A program made the position numbers and the translations under genes. Below, piece after piece: positions 36,904-47,170 of a stretch of DNA of 64,000 nt. This DNA comes from Microvirga sp. (lineage in GTDB: Bacteria > Pseudomonadota > Alphaproteobacteria > Rhizobiales > Beijerinckiaceae), in NCBI GenBank assembly GCA_029266525.1, contig JAQSWQ010000030.1, positions 1 to 64,000 on the forward strand, given 5' to 3'. A model generated the notes under the pieces. That model saw only the letters and a program-made list of their open reading frames with translations, had not been told where the DNA came from and ran no database searches. Numbering within the stretch: the first letter of the stretch is position 1; each line of letters starts with the position of its first letter.

Positions 36904-38316
36904 ATGACCATGGCTCCCATCCATGTCGTCGGCGGCGGGTTGGCAGGCTCGGAGGCGGCCTTTCAGATCGCGCAAGCCGGCGTGCCGGTGGTGCTCCACG
37001 AGATGCGGCCTGAGCGCGGCACCGAGGCGCACAAGACCGCGGGCCTTGCCGAGCTCGTCTGCTCGAACTCCTTCCGCTCGGATGATGCCGAGGCGAACGC
37101 GGTCGGGCTGCTGCATCAGGAGATGCGCGCCTTGGGCTCGCTGGTCATCGCCAAGGGCGACGCGCATCAGGTCCCGGCCGGCGGCGCGCTTGCGGTCGAT
37201 CGCAACGGCTTCTCCGACGCCGTGACGGCAGCGCTCGAAGCGCATCCGCTCGTCACGATCGAGCGCGGCGAGATCGGCGGGCTGCCGCCACAGGAATGGG
37301 ACAGCGTCATCGTCGCGACCGGCCCCCTCACCTCACCCGCCCTTGCCGAAGCGATTCGCGGGCTCACCGGCGAAAGCGAGCTCGCCTTCTTCGACGCCAT
37401 CGCGCCGATCGTCCATCGCGACACGATCGACTTCGGCGTCGCCTGGTTCCAGTCGCGCTACGACAAGGCCGGGCCCGGCGGCACCGGCGCCGACTACGTC
37501 AACTGCCCGCTGGACAAGGAGCAGTACGACGCCTTCGTCGAGGCGCTCCTCGCCGGCGACAAGACGAGCTTCAAGGAGTGGGAGGGCACCCCCTACTTCG
37601 ACGGCTGCCTGCCGATCGAGGTGATGGCCGAGCGCGGGCCGGAGACCTTGCGCCACGGGCCGATGAAGCCCGTCGGGCTCACGAACCCGCACAAGCCGGG
37701 CGAGAAGCCCCACGCGGTCGTGCAGCTGCGCCAGGACAACGCGCTCGGCACGTTGTTCAACATGGTGGGCTTCCAGACCAAGCTGAAGCACGGCGAGCAG
37801 GTGCGGATCTTCCGCACCATTCCGGGGCTCGAGGAGGCCGAGTTCGCGCGGCTCGGCGGCCTCCACCGCAATACCTATCTCAACTCCCCGAAGCTCCTCG
37901 ATCGAACGCTGAGGCTCAAGGCGATGCCGCGGCTGCGCTTCGCCGGCCAGATCACCGGCTGCGAGGGCTATGTCGAGAGTGCCGCGGTCGGGCTGATGGC
38001 CGGGCGCTGGGCGGCGGCCGAGCGGCTCGGGCAGCCGATCCGGCCGCTCCCGGAGACGACGGCGCTCGGCGCGCTCCTCGCCCACATCACCGGCGGGCAT
38101 ATCGAGGCAGCCGGGGAAGGGCCGCGCTCCTTCCAGCCGATGAACGTCAATTTCGGCCTGTTCCCGCCGCTCGAGCGCGCGCCGAAAGCCGTGGACGGCG
38201 CCCGCCTGCGCGGCTCGGCCAAGGCGGTCGCCAAGAAGAAGGCGCTCACCGACCGCGCGCGGGCCGACCTGTCGCGCTGGCTTGCCGCCGAGGAGATGCC
38301 GGCTGCGGCGGAATAG
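36904..38316 (+). CDS. trmFO: FADH2-dependent tRNA (uracil-5-)-methyltransferase TrmFO
   Basis: [27 protein letters not shown]...[11 protein letters not shown]...[19 protein letters not shown]. Confidence 0.96.
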   Translation: MTMAPIHVVGGGLAGSEAAFQIAQAGVPVVLHEMRPERGTEAHKTAGLAELVCSNSFRSDDAEANAVGLLHQEMRALGSLVIAKGDAHQVPAGGALAVDRNGFSDAVTAALEAHPLVTIERGEIGGLPPQEWDSVIVATGPLTSPALAEAIRGLTGESELAFFDAIAPIVHRDTIDFGVAWFQSRYDKAGPGGTGADYVNCPLDKEQYDAFVEALLAGDKTSFKEWEGTPYFDGCLPIEVMAERGPETLRHGPMKPVGLTNPHKPGEKPHAVVQLRQDNALGTLFNMVGFQTKLKHGEQVRIFRTIPGLEEAEFARLGGLHRNTYLNSPKLLDRTLRLKAMPRLRFAGQITGCEGYVESAAVGLMAGRWAAAERLGQPIRPLPETTALGALLAHITGGHIEAAGEGPRSFQPMNVNFGLFPPLERAPKAVDGARLRGSAKAVAKKKALTDRARADLSRWLAAEEMPAAAE

Positions 38317-38395
38317 CCGGTGTGAGGGAGCTCACGGAACCGGCCCCCGATCCATGCCATTCACGGGCTCGGGCGATACGCGAGGAGACAATGCG

Positions 38396-38746
38396 ATGAA
38401 CACTGGAAAGCTCGTCGGCTTGGCCTTGGGCGCGCTGCTGCTCGGCGCCGCTTCCGCCTCCGCCCAGCCCTTCGACGACGAGGGCCTCGGCTGGGGCCCC
38501 TACTACAACAACCACCTCAGCGCCTGGGACGGGCGTCCGCTCGGGCCTCCGCTCGGCGCGCTGCCGCCCGGCTCGGAGTACTACAACGGCGTGCCGCGGC
38601 TCGGGTATCAGGTCACGCCCGGCCCGGCTTACGGGCCGGGGCGGACCTATCGCTATCCGGCCTACCGCCAGGGCTATGTCGCCGCGCGCCGCCACCCGGC
38701 GCGCAAGCAGCGGGCGGTCAAGCGCCGTGTCGCCGAGCGCCGCTGA
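38396..38746 (+). CDS. Hypothetical secreted protein
   Basis: 116 aa; signal peptide MNTGKLVGLALGALLLGAASASAQ; basic C-terminus. Confidence 0.65.
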   Translation: MNTGKLVGLALGALLLGAASASAQPFDDEGLGWGPYYNNHLSAWDGRPLGPPLGALPPGSEYYNGVPRLGYQVTPGPAYGPGRTYRYPAYRQGYVAARRHPARKQRAVKRRVAERR

Positions 38747-38749
38747 GCC

Positions 38750-39598
38750 TCAGAACCGCCCGGCGCGGGCGGCACGCCACAGGATGATCTGCCGGCGCCA
38801 TTGCGGCAGCTCGATCACGGCGCGAAAGGGGTCGCCCGCTCGCTCCGTCCGGGCGAGGTAAGGCTCGACCAGGGCGGTCGGCAGGAAAGCCGGCAGAACT
38901 TGCGGCGGAATAGTCGCGCGCAGGGCTCGCGCGCGGCGCAGATGGTCGCGTGCGATCTCGCGCAGCTCCGCGAGCGCCGCCGGAAAGCCCGGTCCGCCCC
39001 GTCCGAGCACCACGTCGTCGCGCGACACCCCATACCGGTTGAAGATCTGGGCCGGCAAATAGACCTGCCCGCGCCGCGCATGCCACGGAAAGGCGCGCAG
39101 AAGCCCGGCGATCGCGTAGGCGACGCCGGCGTGCCCGGCCGCATCCGCCGCTCCGGGATCGGTCCCATCGTTCAGGACGATCCCGGCGAGCCGGATCAGA
39201 GCCGAGGAGGTCTCGCCAGCATAGCCCTCGAGATCGGCGATGGTCGGCATCGGGTCGTCGTAGAGGTCGAAGGTCCGGGCATCGACAAGGTCGACCAGCG
39301 CCTGGCGCGGCAGGCGGAAGCGCACGATCGTGTCGTCGAGGGCGGCGGCGACCGGATTGGCACGCACGTTGCCGCGCGCCTCGCCCTGCAGCGCATCGCG
39401 CCACCACTGCAGACGAATCTCGCCGGGCATGGGGTCGCTCACGCTCTCGCGCACGCGGGCCGCTTCGAGACTGAAGGCGTAGAGCGCGAAGAGGAAGGGC
39501 CGCTTGTCGGCCGGCGCGAACAGCGTCGCGAAATAACGGTCGCGGTCGCCCTCCCGCACCAGCGTCTCGCAATGCGAGAAAGGCCAAGTGTCGCTCAA
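38750..39598 (-). CDS. Phytoene/squalene synthase family protein (NDUFAF6-like)
   Basis: 282 aa; LFALYAFSLEAARVRESVSDPMPGEIRLQWWRDAL. Confidence 0.88.
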   Translation of the reverse strand: MSDTWPFSHCETLVREGDRDRYFATLFAPADKRPFLFALYAFSLEAARVRESVSDPMPGEIRLQWWRDALQGEARGNVRANPVAAALDDTIVRFRLPRQALVDLVDARTFDLYDDPMPTIADLEGYAGETSSALIRLAGIVLNDGTDPGAADAAGHAGVAYAIAGLLRAFPWHARRGQVYLPAQIFNRYGVSRDDVVLGRGGPGFPAALAELREIARDHLRRARALRATIPPQVLPAFLPTALVEPYLARTERAGDPFRAVIELPQWRRQIILWRAARAGRF

Positions 39599-39981
39599 GG
39601 CACCGCCACGAGCGCCGCCGCGACCTTGCGGTTCTCGGCCGCGAGGATGTTGTAGGTCCGAGCGGCGGCACCGGTCTGCATCGCATCGACGCCGATTCCT
39701 GCGTCCTTGAAGCGCCGCCGCAGCGCCTCCGGCAGCGCCGCGGCTTCGCGCCCGGTGCCGACGAGGAGCACGTCGATCTCGGCCGCCTCGGCGAGCACCG
39801 GGGCGAAAGCATCGAGCGAGAATTCGGCCGGCGAGGTCACCTCCCAGGCCTTGATGCCGGAGGGCAGCGCCAGGATCGAGCCGCGGTGCGACATCTCGGC
39901 GAAGCGGAAGCCGCCGGCGCCGTAGGAGTCGATCAGGTGCCGGCCCGGGACGAAGCCGTCATACATCCGGCCGGGGGCCAT
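39595..39981 (-). CDS. Mth938-like (DUF498) domain protein (NDUFAF3-like)
   Basis: 128 aa; IDSYGAGGFRFAEMSHRGSILALPSGIKAWEV...DVLLVGTG; 4-nt overlap with next gene. Confidence 0.88.
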   Translation of the reverse strand: MAPGRMYDGFVPGRHLIDSYGAGGFRFAEMSHRGSILALPSGIKAWEVTSPAEFSLDAFAPVLAEAAEIDVLLVGTGREAAALPEALRRRFKDAGIGVDAMQTGAAARTYNILAAENRKVAAALVAVP

Positions 39982-39984
39982 CGC

Positions 39985-40929
39985 CTACTCCGCCGGCTGC
40001 GCCACCCTACCGTCGACGACCGGCGCCTCGGCGCCGCCGACCCGCAGCCCGAGATAGATCAGGACCGGCGCCGCGATGAACACCGAGGAATAGGTGCCGA
40101 CCACGAGGCCGAACAGCATCGCGTAGGCGAAGCCCTTGATCACCTCGCCGCCGAAGATCGCGAGCGCGACGAGGACCAGGAAGGTGGAAACGCCGGTGAT
40201 CAGCGTGCGCGAGAGGGTCGAGTTCATCGAGAGGTCGAGCATCTCGATGATGGGCATGCGCTTGTACTTGCGCATGATCTCGCGCACCCGGTCGTAAACC
40301 ACGACCGTGTCGTTCAGCGAATAACCGATGATCGTGAGGATCGCGGCGATCGAGGTCATGTTGAACTCGATCTGGGTCAGCGCGAAGAAGCCGATCGTCA
40401 GCACGAGATCGTGCAGCGTCGCGACCACCGCTCCGATCGCGAACTGCCACTCGAAGCGAAACCAGAGATAGACCAGCACGCCGAAGATGGCGAGAATCAC
40501 GCCGAGCGTGCCCGATTGCACGAGCTCGCCGGAGACCCGCGGCCCGACGACCTCGACGCGGCGGAACTCGTAATTGTCGCCGAAGGTCTCGCGCAGGCGG
40601 CTCACGACGTTCTGCTGCGCCTGCTCGCCGCCCGGCTGCAGCTCGACTCGGACGGAGACGTCCTGTGGCGTCCCGAACTGCTGGACCTCGACTTCGCCGA
40701 AGCCGAGCGCCTCGGCGCGTTGGCGGATAGCCGCAACGTCGGCGGCCGCGGAGCGGGACTGCAACTCGACGAGGGTTCCGCCCTTGAAGTCGATGCCGAA
40801 GTTCATCCCCCAGCCGAAAAACAAGAGGACCGAGACCACGGACAGGAAGGCCGAGAACGGAAAGGTCATGCGGCGAACCCGCATGAAGGCGAATTTCGTG
40901 TCGGTCGGGACGTATTGGACGAGCCACAT
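39985..40929 (-). CDS. secF: Protein translocase subunit SecF
   Basis: 314 aa; GIDFKGGTLVELQ...SLNDTVVVYDRVREIMRK...LSRTLITGVSTFLVL. Confidence 0.96.
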   Translation of the reverse strand: MWLVQYVPTDTKFAFMRVRRMTFPFSAFLSVVSVLLFFGWGMNFGIDFKGGTLVELQSRSAAADVAAIRQRAEALGFGEVEVQQFGTPQDVSVRVELQPGGEQAQQNVVSRLRETFGDNYEFRRVEVVGPRVSGELVQSGTLGVILAIFGVLVYLWFRFEWQFAIGAVVATLHDLVLTIGFFALTQIEFNMTSIAAILTIIGYSLNDTVVVYDRVREIMRKYKRMPIIEMLDLSMNSTLSRTLITGVSTFLVLVALAIFGGEVIKGFAYAMLFGLVVGTYSSVFIAAPVLIYLGLRVGGAEAPVVDGRVAQPAE

Positions 40930-40938
40930 GGCGGGTAC

Positions 40939-42558
40939 TCAGGCGATCGCGATGCGTTGCGGCCGCGTGACGCGGAACCAGGTCGCGACCATCAGGCGCG
41001 TCAGCGTGTAGGCGGTGAAGACGGTCGTCAGGATGCCGAGCGACAGCGTCACCGAGAAACCGCGGACCGGCCCGGTGCCGAGGAAGAACAGCGCCACGGC
41101 CGCGATCAGCGTCGTCAGGTTCGCATCGACGATGGTGGTGAGCGCACGGGCGAAGCCCGCGTCGAGCGAGGACGCCGCCGATCGGCCAAGCCGCGCCTCC
41201 TCGCGCACGCGCTCGTAGATAAGCACGTTGGAATCGACCGCCATGCCGATGGTCAGGACGATGCCCGCGATGCCGGGAAGCGTCAGCGTCGCGCCGAGCG
41301 CCGACATCAGGCCGAGGATCAACCCGACGTTGACGAGAAGCGCGATCGTCGCGAGCACGCCGAAGAAGCCGTAGGCGAGCACCATGAAGATCGCGACGAG
41401 CACGGTGCCGACGAGGGCGGCAATGATGCCGGCGTTGATCGAATCCTGCCCGAGGCCCGGACCGACGGTGCGCTCCTCGACGATGGTCAGCTTGGCCGGC
41501 AGCGCACCAGCGCGCAAGAGAACCGCGAGATCGTTCGCCTGCTGGACCGTGAACCGCCCGGAGATCTGGCCCGAGCCGCCGGTGATCGGCTGCAGGATGC
41601 GCGGCGCCGAGATCACCTGGTTGTCGAGCACGATCGCGAGGAACCGCCCGACATTCTCCGAAGTCGCCGCCCCGAAGCGCTGGGCGCCGCGGATGTTGAA
41701 CTTGAAATTGACGATCGGCTCGCTCGTGCGCTGATCGAAGCCGGGCTGCGCGTCGATGAGGTCGCCGCCTTCGACGATCACGCGCCGTTCGATCGGCATG
41801 GTCTGGCCGGGACTTTCCTTCGACGGCAGCTGGTCGACATCCGCTGCACCGGGGTCTGCCACCATGCGGAACTCGAGCTTCGCGGTCTGGCCGAGAATGT
41901 CCTTGAGGCGCTGCGGGTCCTGGAGACCGGGCACCTGCACGAGGATGCGATCGGCACCCTGGCGCTGGATGTTCGGCTCGGTCGTCCCGAGCGCGTCGAC
42001 GCGCCGGCGCAGCACCTCGCTCGCCTGATCGATCGCCCGGCGCACGCGCTCGGCGATGCCCTGCTCGGTATAGGTGAGCTGGATCAGCCCGTCCGGCTGC
42101 TCGACGAGGTCGATGTTGCGGGCTCCGGTCTGGCCGAGGATCGGATTGGTGATCTGCTGCGAGAGCTCGCGCAGCTTGGGGAGCACGCGGGCTCGCTCCG
42201 CGGGGTCGGCGATGCGCAGCTGCACGCCGCGTTGCGCGACCTGGATTCCGCCCTCGACGCGCGCGCTCGTCTCGCGCAGCACCCGCCGGACATCGTCGCG
42301 GAGCTGGTTCACGAGCCCGGTGCGGCCGCGGACGAGGTCCTGGACGTCGACTTCGAGCACGACATGAGAGCCGCCCTGGAGGTCGAGCCCGAGCACGATG
42401 CCGCGGGTCGGCACCGCCCAAGACGGTATCCAGCTCGGCAGCGAGCGCGTGAAGGCCTCGCGCCGCTCGGGCGCGAACAGGCTCGGTACCGCGAGCAGCA
42501 ATCCGACGACGATCGCCAGCACGATCGCGATGGTCTTTCCGAGGGAGAATCGCAGCAT
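40939..42558 (-). CDS. secD: Protein translocase subunit SecD
   Basis: 539 aa; LGLDLQGGSHVVLEVD...GMAVDSNVLIYERVREE. Confidence 0.97.
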   Translation of the reverse strand: MLRFSLGKTIAIVLAIVVGLLLAVPSLFAPERREAFTRSLPSWIPSWAVPTRGIVLGLDLQGGSHVVLEVDVQDLVRGRTGLVNQLRDDVRRVLRETSARVEGGIQVAQRGVQLRIADPAERARVLPKLRELSQQITNPILGQTGARNIDLVEQPDGLIQLTYTEQGIAERVRRAIDQASEVLRRRVDALGTTEPNIQRQGADRILVQVPGLQDPQRLKDILGQTAKLEFRMVADPGAADVDQLPSKESPGQTMPIERRVIVEGGDLIDAQPGFDQRTSEPIVNFKFNIRGAQRFGAATSENVGRFLAIVLDNQVISAPRILQPITGGSGQISGRFTVQQANDLAVLLRAGALPAKLTIVEERTVGPGLGQDSINAGIIAALVGTVLVAIFMVLAYGFFGVLATIALLVNVGLILGLMSALGATLTLPGIAGIVLTIGMAVDSNVLIYERVREEARLGRSAASSLDAGFARALTTIVDANLTTLIAAVALFFLGTGPVRGFSVTLSLGILTTVFTAYTLTRLMVATWFRVTRPQRIAIA

Positions 42559-42629
42559 GGATGCTCAACCTTGCGGGCGGCCGCCCGGGCAAGCCGCGGC
42601 CATGGCCATATAGGCCGGGATCCCGCCCG

Positions 42630-42968
42630 TTACGACTTGACCGGCTCGCCCTTGGTCCGGACCTCGGAGATCATGCCGCGGACGAGCTTCACCCGCACCC
42701 CGTCGGCGATCTCCACCTCGAGCTCCGGATCGTCGGTCGCCTTCGTGACCTTGCCGACGATGCCGCCGGTGGTCACCACCGTGTCGCCGCGGCGCACGTT
42801 CTTCACCATCTCGGCGTGCTCCTTCACCCGCCGCTGCTGCGGCCGGATGATCAAGAACCACATGATGACGAAGATGAGCAGGAACGGGACGAGCTGGAGG
42901 ATGATGTCTCCGCTGCCCCCCGTGCCGGCCGCTTGCGCGAATGCGGGGGTGATCAAACTGGGCTCCAT
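42630..42968 (-). CDS. yajC: Preprotein translocase subunit YajC
   Basis: 112 aa; FLLIFVIMWFLIIRPQQRRVKEHAEMVKNVRRGDTVVTTGGIVGKV. Confidence 0.96.
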   Translation of the reverse strand: MEPSLITPAFAQAAGTGGSGDIILQLVPFLLIFVIMWFLIIRPQQRRVKEHAEMVKNVRRGDTVVTTGGIVGKVTKATDDPELEVEIADGVRVKLVRGMISEVRTKGEPVKS

Positions 42969-43123
42969 GGATGGCGCGAGGCGCGCGAGACCGCGCCCGG
43001 GCCCGACGGGGTTCCGGAAGTGGCGCGGACTATAGCCATCGACCTTGCGAAATCAATTCGCGCCATGGACCGGCGAGCTTCGCCGCGATAAGGAGCCGCA
43101 CGCTTCGCAAACCCAAGACAAAG

Positions 43124-44047
43124 ATGCCTAGGGCCGACCAGATCCGCCTCGCCGCCTCCTCCGCCTCGTCCTCGGCATCGAGCACGCCGGAGGTCGTGGA
43201 GTTGCTCCGCCGGATCGCCGATGCCCTCGAGCGCGCCGCGCCGGCGGAGCCCGCAGCGCCCGACTTCGCCGCGGCCGACGCCTTCGTCTGGCATGCGGAC
43301 GGGCGGCTTGCGCCGGTGTCGAAGGTGAGCCGGGTCGAGATGGCGCTGTTGCGCGGCATCGACCGGGTCCGCGACATGCTCACCGAGAACACCGAGCGCT
43401 TTGCGCGCGGCCTGCCCGCCAACAACGCGCTGCTCTGGGGCGCGCGCGGCATGGGCAAGTCGTCGCTCGTCAAGGCCGTGCACGCCGAGATCAACCGCGG
43501 GCTCGCCGGTACGCGCGGCGCCGCCCCGCTCAAATTGGTCGAGATCCACCGCGAGGATATCGAGACGCTGCCCGAGCTGATGGCGCTGCTGCGCGCGGAC
43601 GCGCACCGCTTCGTCGTGTTCTGCGACGATCTCTCCTTCGATGCGGACGACACCTCCTACAAGTCGCTGAAGGCCGTGCTCGAGGGCGGCATCGAGGGCC
43701 GGCCGGAGAACGTGATCTTCTACGCGACCTCGAACCGCCGCCATCTTCTCCCGCGCGACATGATGGAGAACGAGCGCTCGACCGCGATCAATCCGGGCGA
43801 GGCGGTCGAGGAGAAGGTGTCGCTGTCGGACCGCTTCGGGCTATGGCTCGGCTTCCACCGCTGCAGCCAGGACGAATATCTGGAGATGGTGTTCGGCTAT
43901 GCCGACCACTTCGCGCTCCCCTGCGACCGCGACGCGACCCGCGCCGAGGCCCTCGAATGGGCGACGACGCGCGGCTCGCGCTCGGGCCGCACGGCCTGGC
44001 AGTTCATCCAGGATCTGGCGGGAAGGCTGGGCAAGGGGCTAGGGTAA
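43124..44047 (+). CDS. DUF815 family ATP-binding protein
   Basis: 307 aa; NNALLWGARGMGKSSLVKAVHAEIN...FVVFCDDLSFDADDTSYKSLKAVLEGG. Confidence 0.92.
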   Translation: MPRADQIRLAASSASSSASSTPEVVELLRRIADALERAAPAEPAAPDFAAADAFVWHADGRLAPVSKVSRVEMALLRGIDRVRDMLTENTERFARGLPANNALLWGARGMGKSSLVKAVHAEINRGLAGTRGAAPLKLVEIHREDIETLPELMALLRADAHRFVVFCDDLSFDADDTSYKSLKAVLEGGIEGRPENVIFYATSNRRHLLPRDMMENERSTAINPGEAVEEKVSLSDRFGLWLGFHRCSQDEYLEMVFGYADHFALPCDRDATRAEALEWATTRGSRSGRTAWQFIQDLAGRLGKGLG

Positions 44048-44070
44048 CCTCTCCCGGAAGGAGAGGTATG

Positions 44071-45375
44071 CTACCCGCCCTGCAGATGCGGCATCGGGTC
44101 GATCGGCGTCGCCCCTTTCCGAATCTCGAAATGGAGCTGGGGCGAGGTCACGTTGCCGGTCTGGCCGGACTTCGCGATGGTGTCGCCGCGCTTCACCTTC
44201 TGGCCGTGCTTCACGGCGATCTCGCCGTTGTGAGCGTAGGCTGACACATAGCCGTTGTCGTGGCGGATGAGCACGAGCTTGCCGTAGCCCTTCACCTCGC
44301 TGCCGGCATAGGCGACCGTGCCGTCCTCGGCGGCCTTCACGGACGTTCCCTCGGGCACGGCGATGTTGATGCCCTCGTTCCCGCCCGAGCCGCCGAAGCC
44401 GGCGATCACGCGGCCCTTGGCCGGCCAGCGGAAGCCCACCGGCTGCGCGGCGGCGGTGGCCGGGGCGGGGGCATAGGCGGTCGCCTGCGGGGCGATGCTC
44501 GCGGTTTGCTCCGGCTCCTTTGCCGACGACTTTGCCGGCGTTTTCGCGATCTCGATCTGGGCGGGCTTCTGAGCCTCGGCCGCCTTCAGAGCCGGCTTAA
44601 CCGGCTGGACGGCCCCGAGCTTCTGCAGCTCGGGCTTCGCGGCCTGCTTCGCCGGCTCCGGTTTCGGCTGCGCCTTGGCGAGCTTCGGATCGGGCTTGGC
44701 TTCGGGCGTCTTGGCGCCGGCCTGGCGGACGCGGTCCTTGGCGCTGCCCGGCTTCTCCTGGGCTTTCGGCCCCTGCACGAAGCGCGGCTTCGCCTCGCCG
44801 GCCTGGCGTTGCGGCGCAGGAGCCGCCTTCGCCCGGACCGGCGCTGCCGCGACCCCGCCGGCGTTGTAGACTGGGATTACGATCTGCCGGCCGGGCGACA
44901 CCTGTGCTGCACTCTTGAGGCCGTTCGCCTCGAGGATGGCAGAGGCCGGAACGCCGTAGCGGGTGGCGATCAGGTTGAGGCTGTCGCCGGTCCGCACGGT
45001 GACAGGCGTGCCGCCCTGGATGGTCCAGCCGGCAGGACCGGAGGCGACCGGACGCGCGGGTGCCACCGGCCTCGGAGCCGGCGCGGAGGCGATCGGCGCA
45101 GGGGTGGACGGCCGGTTATAGACCGGTGCCGCCGAAGCTTGCGGCGGCGCAAGCGGCTGGGTCTCGACCCGGGCGCTCGGGACGGCGGCCGCCTTCGGCG
45201 GAACGCTGCCGGTCATCGTCGGCTCGCCGCCGGCGCCCGACTTGAAGGGATTCGAGAAGGGGCTGTCGCCGAAGCGGGCAACATCCGAGCTGCAGGCGCT
45301 CGCAACACCGCCGATCGCCACGATCACCGCGAACCGCGACAGGCTCCGCATCAGATCAACGCCACAGGAACGCAT
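44071..45375 (-). CDS. LysM/M23 family metallopeptidase (NlpD-like lipoprotein)
   Basis: LysM VTVRTGDSLNLIATRYGVPASAI; M23 FRWPAKGRVIAGFG...HLHFEIRKG-type end; lipobox-like GGVASAC; start may be 45351. Confidence 0.9.
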   Translation of the reverse strand: MRSCGVDLMRSLSRFAVIVAIGGVASACSSDVARFGDSPFSNPFKSGAGGEPTMTGSVPPKAAAVPSARVETQPLAPPQASAAPVYNRPSTPAPIASAPAPRPVAPARPVASGPAGWTIQGGTPVTVRTGDSLNLIATRYGVPASAILEANGLKSAAQVSPGRQIVIPVYNAGGVAAAPVRAKAAPAPQRQAGEAKPRFVQGPKAQEKPGSAKDRVRQAGAKTPEAKPDPKLAKAQPKPEPAKQAAKPELQKLGAVQPVKPALKAAEAQKPAQIEIAKTPAKSSAKEPEQTASIAPQATAYAPAPATAAAQPVGFRWPAKGRVIAGFGGSGGNEGINIAVPEGTSVKAAEDGTVAYAGSEVKGYGKLVLIRHDNGYVSAYAHNGEIAVKHGQKVKRGDTIAKSGQTGNVTSPQLHFEIRKGATPIDPMPHLQGG

Positions 45376-45477
45376 CGCTCACCCCACCACGCACGCAACC
45401 CCGGTAGCGGCGATTAAAAGCGCGTTCAGGTTAAGCATCCGTTGCCCAAGCAAGGCGGCGAGATGGTTTTTTCGCGC

Positions 45478-46167
45478 TCAGGCTGCGGCCTGGAGCGCCC
45501 CGCGGCCGCATGTGAGACGCGCAAGCCGCAGCGGCGCGCCGAGGGTCTGCGCCAAACTCCCGTCCTCGCCCCGCTCGACCTTGATCAGCCGCGGGAACCC
45601 GTCGACCGCAAGCCCGCCGACGAGCCGGCCGCCGACCGCGAGCAGCGAGGTCAGCGCGCTCGGCACGGCGGGCACGGCACCGTTGACGAGGATACGGTCG
45701 AAGCGCTCGGCGCCGAGGTCGAGCTTGAGGCCGTTTCCGACGCCCATCTCGATACCGGGATCGGCGCCGGCGATCTCGAGCCGGACCTGCGCCTCCTCGG
45801 CGAGCGTCGCGTAGCGCTCGATCGTGGTCACGCGGCAGCCGATCCGCGCAAGAAGCGCCGTGACGTAGCCCGAGCCCGTGCCGATCTCGAGCGCGCGCTG
45901 GCCGGGCTCGGGCCCGAGCGCGGCGAGCATCGCCGCGACGGCGCTCGGCGCCGTCATGGTCTGGCCGAAGGGCAAGGGCAGCGACACGTCGGTCCTGGCA
46001 AGGTCGCCGAAGCGCCGCGGCGCGAACAGCTCGCGCCGCACCCGCTCCATCGCGCTCAAGATCGTCGTGTCGCGAATGCCGCGCGCCCGCAGCGACAGGA
46101 TGAAGGAGGCCGCATCGACGCGCTCGGAGGGCGCCTCGGGCTGAGCTTCGGTCGGCAGGGCGAGCAT
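45478..46167 (-). CDS. pcm: Protein-L-isoaspartate O-methyltransferase
   Basis: 229 aa; ALEIGTGSGYVTALLARIG. Confidence 0.93.
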   Translation of the reverse strand: MLALPTEAQPEAPSERVDAASFILSLRARGIRDTTILSAMERVRRELFAPRRFGDLARTDVSLPLPFGQTMTAPSAVAAMLAALGPEPGQRALEIGTGSGYVTALLARIGCRVTTIERYATLAEEAQVRLEIAGADPGIEMGVGNGLKLDLGAERFDRILVNGAVPAVPSALTSLLAVGGRLVGGLAVDGFPRLIKVERGEDGSLAQTLGAPLRLARLTCGRGALQAAA

Positions 46168-46259
46168 GGGCGGACGCCAGGGTGAACGCTTCCCTACCTA
46201 ACCCGGCGAAGGTTGAGAGAGTGTGAGCGCCGCCTATCCCCTCGCCGCAAGGGGAGGGC

Positions 46260-47021
46260 TTACTCGAACGCCTGCGCGTAGCGCGTCAGCGTCGGCTCGT
46301 CGGTAAGGTCGAGGCGGAGCGGCGTGACCGAAATGCGCCGGTCGGCGAGGGCCCAGAGATCGGTGCCGTTCGCGGGGATGTGCTTGCCGCGGGCAAAGGC
46401 AATCCAGAAGTAAGGGTTGCCGCGCCCGTCGACGCGCTCGTCGATGCGCAGGAGCTCCTGGCTGCGCTGCCCCTGGGCAGCCACCGCAATGCCGCGCACG
46501 TCTCCGGGCTCGCAATCGGGGAAGTTCACGTTGACCAGGATGTCCTTCGGGATGCCTTCGGCGAGGATTTTGCGCACGATCCCCGGCGCGTGCGTCTCGG
46601 CGCAGTGCCATTTGATGGCGTTCCTGCCGCCGGGGCCGTAGGCCTGGGAGAGCGCGATCGAGGGCACGCCAAGGATGGTGCCTTCCATGGCGCCCGCGAC
46701 CGTGCCCGAATAGGTCACGTCCTCGGCGACGTTCTGGCCGCGGTTGACGCCCGACAGCACGAGGTCGGGCCGGGCCTCGCGGATGATGTGGCGGATGCCC
46801 ATGATGACGCAATCGGTCGGCGTGCCTTTCACGGCGAAGCGCCGCTCCTCGATCTCGCGCAGGCGCAACGGATCGTTGAGCGAGAGCGAATGCGACACGC
46901 CGCTCTGGTCGGTCTCGGGCGCGACCACCCAGACGTCGTCCGAGAGCTCCGCGGCGATCCCCTCGAGGAGCTTCAGCCCCGGCGCATGGATGCCGTCGTC
47001 GTTGGTGACGAGGATGCGCAT
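46260..47021 (-). CDS. surE: 5'/3'-nucleotidase SurE
   Basis: 253 aa; [17 protein letters not shown]...[27 protein letters not shown]. Confidence 0.97.
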   Translation of the reverse strand: MRILVTNDDGIHAPGLKLLEGIAAELSDDVWVVAPETDQSGVSHSLSLNDPLRLREIEERRFAVKGTPTDCVIMGIRHIIREARPDLVLSGVNRGQNVAEDVTYSGTVAGAMEGTILGVPSIALSQAYGPGGRNAIKWHCAETHAPGIVRKILAEGIPKDILVNVNFPDCEPGDVRGIAVAAQGQRSQELLRIDERVDGRGNPYFWIAFARGKHIPANGTDLWALADRRISVTPLRLDLTDEPTLTRYAQAFE

Positions 47022-47048
47022 CTAATCCCCCTCGCCACACAACGCGCC

Positions 47049-47156
47049 GTCGTCCCGGACGCGCCGCAGCGCACAGCGGTGCGGCGCAGGTCCGGGACCC
47101 ACGCGCAGGCGGCGCCGATGGGTCCCGGCTCTCCGCTCCGCTCCGGCCGGGACGAC
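47049..47156. repeat. Palindromic intergenic repeat
   Basis: Ends GTCGTCCCGG...CCGGGACGAC, with internal GGTCCGGGACCC and GGGTCCCGG. Confidence 0.75.
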
Positions 47157-47170
47157 CGCGCGGGAGGCGG

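Noticed and set aside
39886-43035. 1049-aa plus-strand ORF
   Set aside because: Antisense to secF, secD and yajC; composition (R/D/E/H/A-rich) is typical of GC-rich shadow ORFs.
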